Positions 9,401-16,200 of a DNA stretch of 25,255 nucleotides are shown here, piece by piece. The notes under the pieces are model-generated. The model saw only the letters and a program-made list of their open reading frames with translations. It ran no database searches and was not told where the DNA came from. The translations under genes were made by a program, and so were the position numbers. Within the stretch, counting starts at the first letter, position 1; every line of letters starts with the position of its first letter. The DNA is from Nephromyces sp. MM_2019 (taxonomy: Eukaryota; Apicomplexa; Aconoidasida; Nephromycida), in contig JADHZB010000643.1 of NCBI GenBank assembly GCA_015657535.1, positions 1 through 25,255 on the forward strand. Reading direction: 5' to 3'.

Positions 9401-10457
9401 TCGCAAAATGATAAATATGTCTCAGAGGCGTTAAGATGATAAAATTGTAAATGAAAAAGCCAACTTACTGCTGATAATTTAGTGTCTTGAAAGCAGCCTC
9501 CAGGTATCGAACTCCCCCATGCAGTAGCTTAGTGGATCTTCCTGAAGTTCCCGAGCCAAAGTCCGCTTTTTCTACCAAAGCACAGCTCAATCCTCGAGTT
9601 GAGGAATCCAAGGCTACACCACTGCCTGTGAGGAATGTACTGTACACGTGAGTCAAGCACTTTTCCAAGGAAGAGGGAGAGCAAGCCACATGCTTCTGAC
9701 TACATGCACAATTGGCGACTCCCAAAAGAGGTGTTAAATTGTTCATATATACAGTAATCTATTAAGCATAAAAGTGAAGAATGCAACGCCACAGAAAAGG
9801 AGAATCTTGAAGGGTAAATAAGCAGGAGATATTTGGCTAGTGCATAAAGCATAAACCACACAGGTAGACGATGCATGAAGACGATTATTTAATGAGCCAG
9901 TTATGGTTGCAAATAACGCAAAACTTTATCAGGAAGTTCAAAGATTTCAGATACCATTATGAAGTTAAGTCTGTGGTCCTTATAGGACGCACTGCAAGGC
10001 GAGGAAAGACTAATATTGCACGCTAGTACTCATGAGTAAAACATATGTAGCTATAAAAAAATAACGTCAGTGACATACTAAGCAACTTCCTTCGCCTCAA
10101 AGTCAAGTCTGAGCCTATCGCTTTCTCCCAAAAAAACATGCAGTCGGTTACGGGGCAATAAACCCCTCCTTAAGATAATGCATATAAAGATGCATTCATA
10201 GATAAAAATAAACCAAGAGAGTAAAAGGTGTGAAACTAACCCGTAGCTCCTCCTCCTATCACCAAGATATCGAAAACCTCGGTTCTAAGCTTGTTAATCA
10301 TATCTTCACGTGCAGGAAGATGGGAAACTGGATGGTAAGCAGTGTTATGGGGCACCATGCTGCGGTTATGGTTACAGTAAAAGAAACCACAAACAGAAGC
10401 TGCAAGCCCCAGCCCGCTGGCTGCCGAAGAATACAGTAAAATGCGCCCAAGCCTCAT
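295..10457 (-). CDS. GPD2: Copy A: FAD-dependent glycerol-3-phosphate dehydrogenase, mitochondrial type (11 exons, 3' end probably outside window)
   Basis: Oxidises glycerol 3-phosphate to dihydroxyacetone phosphate and, in this family, passes electrons through FAD to ubiquinone at the mitochondrial inner membrane. Eleven exons (10457-10241, 9625-9469, 8624-8446, 8125-7887, 7067-6992, 5747-5679, 4487-4387, 2880-2750, 1536-1371, 881-762, 497-295) join in frame to 552 codons plus 2 nt. In order they give an N-terminal basic/hydrophobic anchor, the dinucleotide-binding [69 protein letters not shown] and [12 protein letters not shown]. The 10457 ATG is the first in frame after a stop; an apparent extension to 10517 begins with TTG. 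The family usually continues about 60-100 residues past the last codon seen. Family assignment is firm; quinone coupling and mitochondrial location are inferred from family and N-terminus. Head to head with copy B. Confidence 0.93.
762..881 (-). CDS. GPD2: Copy A exon 10: start of C-terminal helical domain
   Basis: 120 nt, acceptor CAATAG|G, donor AAG|GTAAGA (phase 0). Encodes [17 protein letters not shown], then [17 protein letters not shown] preferred the 882/883 AG over two later AGs because it restores phase 0, gives MAEDT and matches copy B's 40-codon length. The last 38 nt (762-799) lie in the perfect inverted repeat. Confidence 0.85.
882..1370 (-). other. Copy A intron 9
   Basis: 489 bp, GTGTGT...AATAG, phase 0. 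Weak donor. Nothing else recognised. Confidence 0.8.
1371..1536 (-). CDS. GPD2: Copy A exon 9: GLRPLV and GGKWTTYR
   Basis: 166 nt, acceptor GCAG|G. Encodes [23 protein letters not shown] and [18 protein letters not shown], the C-terminal part of the FAD/substrate domain. The donor is GAG|GTGTGT, GT but poorly matching U1 consensus; it is supported because the next exon continues MAE-DT as in the family and because copy B is cut at the same codon. Confidence 0.92.
1537..2749 (-). other. Copy A intron 8
   Basis: 1,213 bp, GTAAAA...GCAG, phase 2. Short TG runs at about 2221-2232 and 2439-2455. Nothing else recognised. Confidence 0.83.
2750..2880 (-). CDS. GPD2: Copy A exon 8: AGTTD and SEEDADFI
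   Basis: 131 nt, acceptor ATCAG|A, donor TTAAG|GTAAAA (phase 2). Encodes [10 protein letters not shown], then [20 protein letters not shown], matching the family pattern I-A-G-T-T-D followed by P-S-E-E-D-I-x-F-I. Both the GTTD turn and the acidic helix start are intact. Confidence 0.92.
2881..4386 (-). other. Copy A intron 7
   Basis: 1,506 bp, GTAGGC...ATCAG, phase 0. Contains a seven-copy 14-bp minisatellite (about 3450-3556) with TG-rich flanks. No other gene recognised. Confidence 0.83.
3450..3556. repeat. 14-bp minisatellite, seven copies
   Basis: The word YTGRTCC (TTGATCC, CTGATCC, TTGTTCT, TTGGTCC ...) recurs exactly every 14 bases at 3458, 3472, 3486, 3500, 3514, 3528 and 3542, joined by GTGTG-type linkers. 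Inside copy A intron 7. Confidence 0.85.
4387..4487 (-). CDS. GPD2: Copy A exon 7: HLAFPKWYC and [11 protein letters not shown]
   Basis: 101 nt, acceptor ACAG|G, donor GAG|GTAGGC (phase 0). Encodes [11 protein letters not shown] and [13 protein letters not shown]. The arginine in SDDRV matches the conserved substrate-phosphate arginine of the family (Arg317 of E. coli GlpD, from memory). Copy B lacks this arginine and four neighbouring residues. Confidence 0.9.
4488..5678 (-). other. Copy A intron 6
   Basis: 1,191 bp, GTTATA...ACAG, phase 1. Strongly pyrimidine-rich on the coding strand. Contains three CCCTAAA words (5568-5622). A 48-codon ATG-initiated antisense ORF at 4625-4771 is lysine-rich, as expected for A-rich DNA, and is not called. 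Confidence 0.83.
5679..5747 (-). CDS. GPD2: Copy A exon 6: GPFTDSIR
   Basis: 69-nt micro-exon, acceptor TTTTAG|G, donor CCG|GTTATA (unusual donor). Encodes [18 protein letters not shown]; joined to exon 5 it restores the family motif GPFTDSIR. Copy B exon 6 has exactly the same length and phases. It lies in a region with no long ORF, so it is easily missed by gene finders. Confidence 0.88.
5748..6991 (-). other. Copy A intron 5
   Basis: 1,244 bp, GTAAGG...TTTTAG, phase 1. Holds an 18-bp tandem repeat (6629-6682) and, antisense, a long frame broken by four stops (5954-6547). Confidence 0.83.
6629..6682. repeat. 18-bp tandem repeat, three copies
   Basis: CACCTTCATCTTTATCTT units begin at 6629, 6647 and 6665, with a wider TTCATC-rich flank (6560-6680). 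The other strand would read as an acidic Asp/Glu run, but no exon is supported there. Confidence 0.8.
6992..7067 (-). CDS. GPD2: Copy A exon 5: second FAD-contact strand VVNCTG
   Basis: 76-nt exon, acceptor CTAG|G, donor CCG|GTAAGG (phase 1). Encodes [17 protein letters not shown] then VVNCTG. The end corresponds to the family's NATGP strand; cysteine replaces the common alanine in both copies. Too short to be found as an ORF; identified by frame, phase and homology to copy B. Confidence 0.88.
7068..7886 (-). other. Copy A intron 4
   Basis: 819 bp, GTAAGC...CTAG, phase 0. Holds a short TG run at 7440-7452. A 117-codon antisense ORF here starts with TTG and resembles nothing. Confidence 0.83.
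7887..8125 (-). CDS. GPD2: Copy A exon 4: [10 protein letters not shown] and ANYVEV
   Basis: Acceptor TAAAG|G, donor ATT|GTAAGC, 239 nt (same as copy B). Encodes [25 protein letters not shown] and [10 protein letters not shown], conserved family motifs near the substrate pocket. Between these lies a short insertion ([11 protein letters not shown]) where the usual family sequence is tighter; copy B shares it. Confidence 0.93.
8126..8445 (-). other. Copy A intron 3
   Basis: 320 bp, GTTAGC...TAAAG, phase 1. Nothing else recognised. Confidence 0.85.
8446..8624 (-). CDS. GPD2: Copy A exon 3: LPVYKWW region
   Basis: Acceptor GTTAG|G, donor ACTG|GTTAGC, 179 nt, exactly the length of copy B exon 3. 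Encodes a helix with [17 protein letters not shown] and then [20 protein letters not shown], which matches the aromatic-rich membrane-facing segment typical of eukaryotic members of the family. Ends FDTG at a phase 1 junction. Confidence 0.92.
8625..9468 (-). other. Copy A intron 2
   Basis: 844 bp, GTAAGT...GTTAG, phase 2. Contains a TG-rich microsatellite at 8920-8966 (CA on the coding strand). An ORF through it is low-complexity and not a gene. Confidence 0.85.
8920..8966. repeat. TG/TATGGG microsatellite
   Basis: TG run followed by two GGGTATG words inside copy A intron 2. Confidence 0.65.
9469..9625 (-). CDS. GPD2: Copy A exon 2: FAD-binding and substrate motif HGGVRYLE
   Basis: Acceptor CACAG|G, donor CA|GTAAGT (phase 2). 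Encodes [12 protein letters not shown], then [19 protein letters not shown], the most recognisable signature of the GlpD/GPD2 family. The Arg-Tyr pair in GGVRYLE corresponds to substrate-contacting residues in E. coli GlpD (Arg54/Tyr55 by my recollection of the published structure). All are intact here. Confidence 0.94.
9626..10240 (-). other. Copy A intron 1
   Basis: 615 bp, GTTAGT...CACAG, phase 1. No repeat or gene recognised. Confidence 0.85.
10241..10457 (-). CDS. GPD2: Copy A exon 1: start, membrane anchor, start of FAD fold
   Basis: 72 codons plus 1 nt. Begins MRLGRILLY; residues about 5-27 are hydrophobic after two arginines, as expected for an inner-membrane signal-anchor. Ends [13 protein letters not shown], the first beta strand and glycine-rich loop of the FAD-binding Rossmann fold. 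The donor is G|GTTAGT (phase 1). The context AAAATG is favourable, and an in-frame TAA lies upstream with no ATG between. Confidence 0.9.
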
Positions 10458-11013
10458 TTTCAACAACGGCGTGGGCAGCGAGTATTTAGAGGAAGATTTC
10501 CGTAATAGAAGCTGCAAGAATTTCCAGCAGGGTGCTGGTTATGCGTTTCTCAGAATTACTAGCTGGGTGAAACGAGGAAGCGAACGTTGCAATTACCAAA
10601 CTGAGGGAGGTTCCACGGCGGATGGGCAATGTTTTCTGGTATCAGCGGAAAACATGAACAACTGAATATGTGAGGCATCACAACACAAGTGGCAGCAAGT
10701 AAGGTACTACAAGCAGGATACATAGAAGCGACATATAGTCCTAACTGCTTCTAGATTTTTCCAGCACCTGCAACATCGGCAAGAAAGTCTCCCATCATTA
10801 ACCTCGATGTACAAAGGAGAAACCGGGCCACAAGGAAAATTTGTATGCGTAGCACACATATCTAGTTAGAGTGATGTATAAAAATGTAGCCGAAGAAGGC
10901 TCATCTAAGTTTCATTTCAGAAGATGCTTATAGTCCTGATTCTTGAATTTTTCCTTGTGCGCAATGGTGTGGAATCAAGGTGCGATACCAACACAAAAGC
11001 CACCACAAATTAG

Positions 11014-11036
11014 GCCCCGTTGTGCACAACTGGGGC
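11014..11036. repeat. Imperfect palindrome in the divergent region
   Basis: GTTGTGCACAAC (11019-11030) is a perfect 12-base palindrome, extended by GCCCC on the left and, after one extra T, GGGGC on the right. It could be a dimeric factor site about 560 bp upstream of copy A. No function can be shown from sequence. Confidence 0.55.
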
Positions 11037-12719
11037 ATACTTACTACTTCTCCGCCTTTTTTTTCGGCTACTACTTGGTTTGATTAACTCGGTTGCGCTT
11101 GAAGTTGAATGCTTTCCCAGTAGTGAGCGTGGCATACATGCCTACACACACACACAGTGGGCACTGGCGGCTATTCAAGCTCATCAGATTGCGGGTGTAT
11201 ATACACTCGTGAGGCCTGGAGATGGCGAGCCACGGAAAGCGCAGTATGTTGACACAAATATTTTTTTGTGAGGAAAACTCATCGCATGATTTTGCGAATC
11301 AGTCGGAAATTTTAATTATCCTATATTTTAAGCTTGTAAAAACTAGATAATCTTACTATAGTTGCATTCATTTCTTCGATGTTTTGCAATAGCTTAAAGG
11401 GTGGGAATTGTTTGAATTTTACTTTAAATATATCGCGGCTTAAGGACACTAGCCCATGCAAAACAAAAGCCCCATAGCAGGACTTTTTTTAAGGCCAATA
11501 TCCATCCACTATTTCATTCAAGGCACATGCCTACACCATAAAACTCGTTTGACTTTCGTAGGTTTTAGTGCAAACATATTTTTTTCTAAAAGCTTCCCTC
11601 ATTTTTTTATAAATAAATCAGTCACAAGTGAAGAAACCTTAAAAAGGCTTGGAGCAAACAAGCAGATAGAGACATAGGCGAGCAAAAAATAAGATGAATA
11701 AAAAAATTTTTCAATAGAAAGTGCCTTCTTGTTGGTAGAAGGTTATACATGTGACACCTCATGCTTCATGTACCAAAAAACAAACGGTTAGAGTTCAGCT
11801 AAACTGGACCCACTGGCCAGGAAAGAAGATTACTCATTATGCTTCTGGATGAAGGATGTTTTGCGGCGCCTCCATCGCAGTTTTACGTAAAATAAAAATT
11901 TTAAAGCACTCGACTCAGTTTATGCGATTTCTATCTCTCTGCAACAGATGAACAAAACTGCGCTTCAAACTCAGAAACTAAGAATCGTTGTAAAATCTTG
12001 AATTATTTTAGTGCACTTCGCATCTGATTACCATTTCATCCAAAGTGTGATTAACATGCCTTGAGAGCATAAAGGTTATGTCAATCATAGCTATGCAAAT
12101 CTGACTACAGGGAGCAAAGTACATTAAAAAATTCAGGCTGAATTACCACTATTATAAAAAAATCATTCCAGGACCATTTTAGGAATTTGAGTTTAAGTAG
12201 TATCGTGCATTCGATGTAGATAATAATGATACTTCGCACCGCAAGGAAACTAACAAGTCTTTTAGGATCGACGCCAGGAGCCTCATTTTCGGAATTTTTG
12301 GTACTGAGTTTCAGAACTGAGTGAAGCTTATAGCCCAAAAATAGAAACTTTCAAAATGACGATAAGGAAAAATTCCTTTATTTCGAGATACTTGCTATAA
12401 CCTAGTAAGTAAACCAGCTTAAGTCGTAATTTAACTTATAAATGAATCTACGATATATATTCATGCAATTTAAACTGACAATGAAAATACTATATAAATA
12501 CATGCAATTCACCCCCCTAAATAGGAAAGGTTAATGATCAAAGGCAGTGTGGTAGTGACTAAAACGACAAGGCATGTATGGCTAATCCCAAATTTTTTAA
12601 CTTATCCTTTTCTCAGAAACCGTGCTGCTTCCATAGAGCTTGCAAAATGCTGCCACACACTGACCAGCTCAGCAACTTCGCTTTGAAGCCGTGAATACCT
12701 ACACGTTTTCCCCCCTAGA

Positions 12720-12860
12720 ATATCGGGGATACCGTAACGAGGCGGCGACGCCCGGGGGTATGCAAGTTGTCTCACCCGTAACGTGGAGAACCATTGGTTT
12801 TTTTCCGACCGTATATAAAAGCTTTCAAGAAGGTGCTAGGTCTCAGCGCGATAAACTAAC
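12720..12860 (+). promoter_or_regulatory. Candidate core promoter of copy B
   Basis: A CpG-rich patch (12725-12760, containing GGCGGCGACGCCCGGGGG) is followed by ATTGG, an inverted CCAAT box, at 12793-12797 and TATATAAAAG at 12812-12821, in the order and rough spacing of a TATA promoter. It lies about 260 bp before the copy B ATG, leaving room for a 5' UTR. Inferred from motifs only. Confidence 0.4.
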
Positions 12861-13078
12861 CCCACGGGCTTTTCATGTTTCAAACTCAAACACCGTGTTG
12901 TAGCGATATATTTCGGTAAAAAAAGTGGAGCCATTTGGACACCTGATGAACTAAAAACAAGTATGAGGTCAGCATAGTGCCTTAACTCGGCGTGCTAACA
13001 CACAGAGTACCAAAACAAGATTCTCATCTGCTGCTTAGATACGATTATAAGCATATTTTTTCAGCACTTTCCATCAAC

Positions 13079-13292
13079 ATGAGGGCTGGTCGCCTTTTTT
13101 TGTATGGAACTACGGCACTTGGTGTCGGAGCTGGAACTTTAGGTCTATCATACTCCTATGCTAGATCAAAAAGGAGCTGCATTCCAGTTGGAACCACCTA
13201 CAAGTACTCTCCTCCTGCTTCACGCGAGCACATGATGAAGCGATTAAAAAATGAAGATTTTGATCTTCTGGTCATTGGTGCAGGTGCTACAG
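13079..13292 (+). CDS. Copy B exon 1: start, membrane anchor, FAD loop
   Basis: 71 codons plus 1 nt, donor ACAG|GTACTG (phase 1). Begins MRAGRLFLYGTTALGVGAG, basic then hydrophobic, parallel to copy A's MRLGRILLY. Ends FDLLVIGAGATG, an intact glycine-rich FAD-binding loop. Between them, the linker differs strongly from copy A. Context CAACATG. Confidence 0.88.
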
Positions 13293-16200
13293 GTACTGAT
13301 AATAGTAGTGTGATTGGAGGTAGACTTTTGGGGTGCCATCATATTTTCTGTGCATTGATTATATAGGCTGCTTGATCAATGAAGAAGCGATGGATTTCTT
13401 TCTTTTTTCTGTGATCTAGTTTGAAGTAAATATGTTTTAGGCTATAGCATGCTTTATTTAACTTGATACCACCTGCAGTGCGCAGTTCAAATTTAAAAGG
13501 TTTTTTTCCGACTTGGATTATTGATGTTGTTTGCTTGCTTTGACAGTTTTGCCCTTTTGGCACCTTTTAGCGCTGAATAGAAATTACTTTTTTTAGATTG
13601 AGACGATGAACGTATGCAGCCTTACATAAGATTTTACTTTTCATTGTCTCATGCAAGAAAATTTTTTTTTTCATGCAGTAAATACTGATGACATAAATAT
13701 ATGCTTTTCCTGTTTAAATGATCCTCATCTTGTGTAGTTGCTTTGCTGGAAAATTACGCAGAATTTTCGATTTTGAAAATTTGAAGAGTAGCGCGAGAGG
13801 AGAATGTTATTTTAGGTTTTATTGCTTGGATTTCCCTTTTTTGACTGGTAATTTTTAGTACGTCGTGCAAGTTTTCTGTAGTTTTTATAGCCATCTAATT
13901 TTTTTTTATTTTTCGGCTTTCAGATTGCTTTATTTCCAGAATTGATACTTGAATTGTTTAGTTACTTCAGGCTACTTTTTTTATTTTTTCGATACTCGTC
14001 TGTTTTCCTTGCTTTTTGCGTTTTTCTCTCCTATGAAGACCCACCGAGCAGCATTTTAATGTAGTCCAAACAAATTTTTGTGAGAAAGTTTCTGACTTTA
14101 TGAGCTACCCAGTAACGCTTTTCCGGCGTTGGTAGTCTGATGCTTTAATGACGCTTTTCTACTGCTTGTGAATGCAGGAAGTGGTGTGGTGCTCGATGCT
14201 GCTACTAGAGGACTGAACTGTGCTATTGTTGATATGGGGGACATTGCGAGTGGCGCTTCAAGCCGCTCCAGCAAGTTATTGCACGGCTACAGTTTATATT
14301 TAGATACTATTCTCGGTCCGAAATACAACTCTGCCTCGTAAGTTGAAAAAGTCTTCTCATATTTAAGTGTATTATTTGGGCTACTTTTAAATCTTCATAC
14401 TATCAAAGATTCGAGTTTTCTGCTACTTTTTTCCATATTTGTCGTTACATTCATTGAAATTTATCCTTTTTCTATGCTTCTTCTGCTACATTTTGGATAG
14501 TAGAAACGCACAATTATCAATGAGGAAAAGTCTTTGAAATCCTCAGCTTTGTGAGCATTTGGGCTCTGCCGGTTTTTCAAAAAGTATCATGATTTTAGGA
14601 TGCCAAGTCTTATTTTGTGAAATATTCAAGCTGCGTTTTTTCTACTAAGCACAGTGCATCACAAAAGATGCTTCAAAGTGTGGTTATAGACAATCAGCCT
14701 TGTTTAAAAACAGGCTTTTTGTGTTGTGAATTTCTGTTTGCACACGTAATCCCCTGTTGCAAGACATTTGCTTCTGATGCTGTTGCATTCTTTGAAAGGC
14801 AAGCTCTGGATTTTATGGCTAATATATTACTTACATACCTTTCCTCTCCTTTCAAAGATGCTTTACATAGCCTTTATATTGCATATTTTGTCTTATAGTG
14901 TGGCCTGGGTGTGTATGTTTGTTGCTACTATAATGCTTGTATGTTTGACCACTATAATATGTGGGTGTATCACTGACATGCTGTGTTGGGGTGTGTATAA
15001 CCATGAAATTCCTTTAATGATTTTCTTCCTAGTCTCATTCTAAATGGCTAGTATTTTTCTTTGAAAGTCGTGAAGTAGAGGAAATTCAAAGAAAGAAGTT
15101 ATTTTATGAGTTTCTTGCTTTGCTATAGTCTCGGATAATCTAAGACGAGTAGTGTGTTACCTCTCTCATGCAAATCTCTGTTTTTTTTTCTCACTTTTTG
15201 ATATTTTTTGGCTTTATCCTTGAAGAGAGAGCGTCTTGTGTGTGGTTTTAGGAATCGCTTTGTTTTCATTTTCTTTGAGGTGTGTGTGAAGCTATTGCAA
15301 TCGCTTTGTTTTCATTTTCTTAGCATCAATTTTGTAAGCATGTGTGTGTAAAGCGATAGGAATCATCCCACAAACATGTTAAGCCACAGGATCCTGAGCT
15401 CTTTTATTTTCTTTCTTTTTTATTGCACGTTATTCCCTCCTTTAAGTCCTTGTGTATTGTTCGTTCAAGAAATTCTAAGCTATAAACTGGTGGAAAGTGA
15501 CTGCCCTCAGGTCATCAAGGCATTGTCGTTACATCCTGAGGATGCTTCATTTAATCTGCTTAATAAAAATTTGGACACTATGCGTAAAGAGCATTAAAGC
15601 TCGATTAAAGCCACCCAAATATTAAAAAACAAGTGTAGCACTCACATAATTTTCATTATTTCATATAATTTTGTCTTCGCTGAATTGGGATTTTGTATAT
15701 GCAGCCTGTAATGAAGAAGCTTCAAGAGATTCACATACATACAAAGAATGGAAGAAAGGAAGATACGCCCTGTGTGTGTGTGTTCAAGCATTTTTCTCGT
15801 GGCTGATTTTTTCGTTTGTTTTTGCTCTTTATTAGCTTCAGAGCGATTTTACTATGTTTCTCGGCTGCCACTGACAGCTTTTGGCCTTGAAAATGCTTTG
15901 TTTTTAGTCTGCCACTGATAATTGAAAACTTTGAGGAGAGATCACACGCAGTGAAATCGCTCCCGTTTATGTCGTATATTGTTCCCCTGGTGGTGCCTGC
16001 TTACGACTACATGGAAGTTATCAGAGCCTGGGTAGGAACGAGTGCAGCGCAATTGCTAGAAGTGATGACGTGTTTCTTTGACACTGGTAGGTTTCTTATG
16101 TTGGTAGTTTTCTGTGCGTGTTGGAAAGTAGAGAAAGGCAGAAAGTGATATGGAGTTTAATTTTTAAGAAAATCTCTTCAGTTTCTGCAAAATTTCAAGT

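Larger units (their letters stand above)
10458..13078. promoter_or_regulatory. Shared divergent intergenic region of copies A and B
   Basis: Both start codons face away from this 2,621-bp stretch, so both promoters and 5' UTRs should lie in it. GC is visibly higher at about 10440-11270 and 12660-12880 than in the introns. It contains an imperfect palindrome (11014-11036) and a TATA/CCAAT candidate (12793-12821). The open frames here start with TTG or GTG or resemble no protein I know, and I do not call them genes. 11280-12600 is plain AT-rich DNA with nothing recognised. Confidence 0.7.
14338..15907 (+). other. Copy B intron 2
   Basis: 1,570 bp, GTAAGT...TTTAG, phase 2. Contains a 23-bp direct repeat (15253 and 15299) and an ATG-initiated 73-codon ORF (15376-15597). 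Confidence 0.82.

Noticed and set aside
10458..10517. In-frame extension of copy A upstream to 10517, giving a presequence-like LLLRKSSSKYSLPTP
   Set aside because: It begins with TTG; there is no ATG between the upstream TAA and 10457. Only an upstream 5' exon could make it coding.
11020..11271. 83-codon ORF in the divergent region
   Set aside because: Starts with TTG, resembles no family, and lies where promoters are expected.
12691..12903. 70-codon ORF over the CpG-rich patch
   Set aside because: Starts with GTG and overlaps the candidate TATA promoter; GC-rich DNA gives few stops by chance.
12992..13078. In-frame extension of copy B to 12992
   Set aside because: Begins with GTG; the first ATG is 13079, which aligns with copy A's start.
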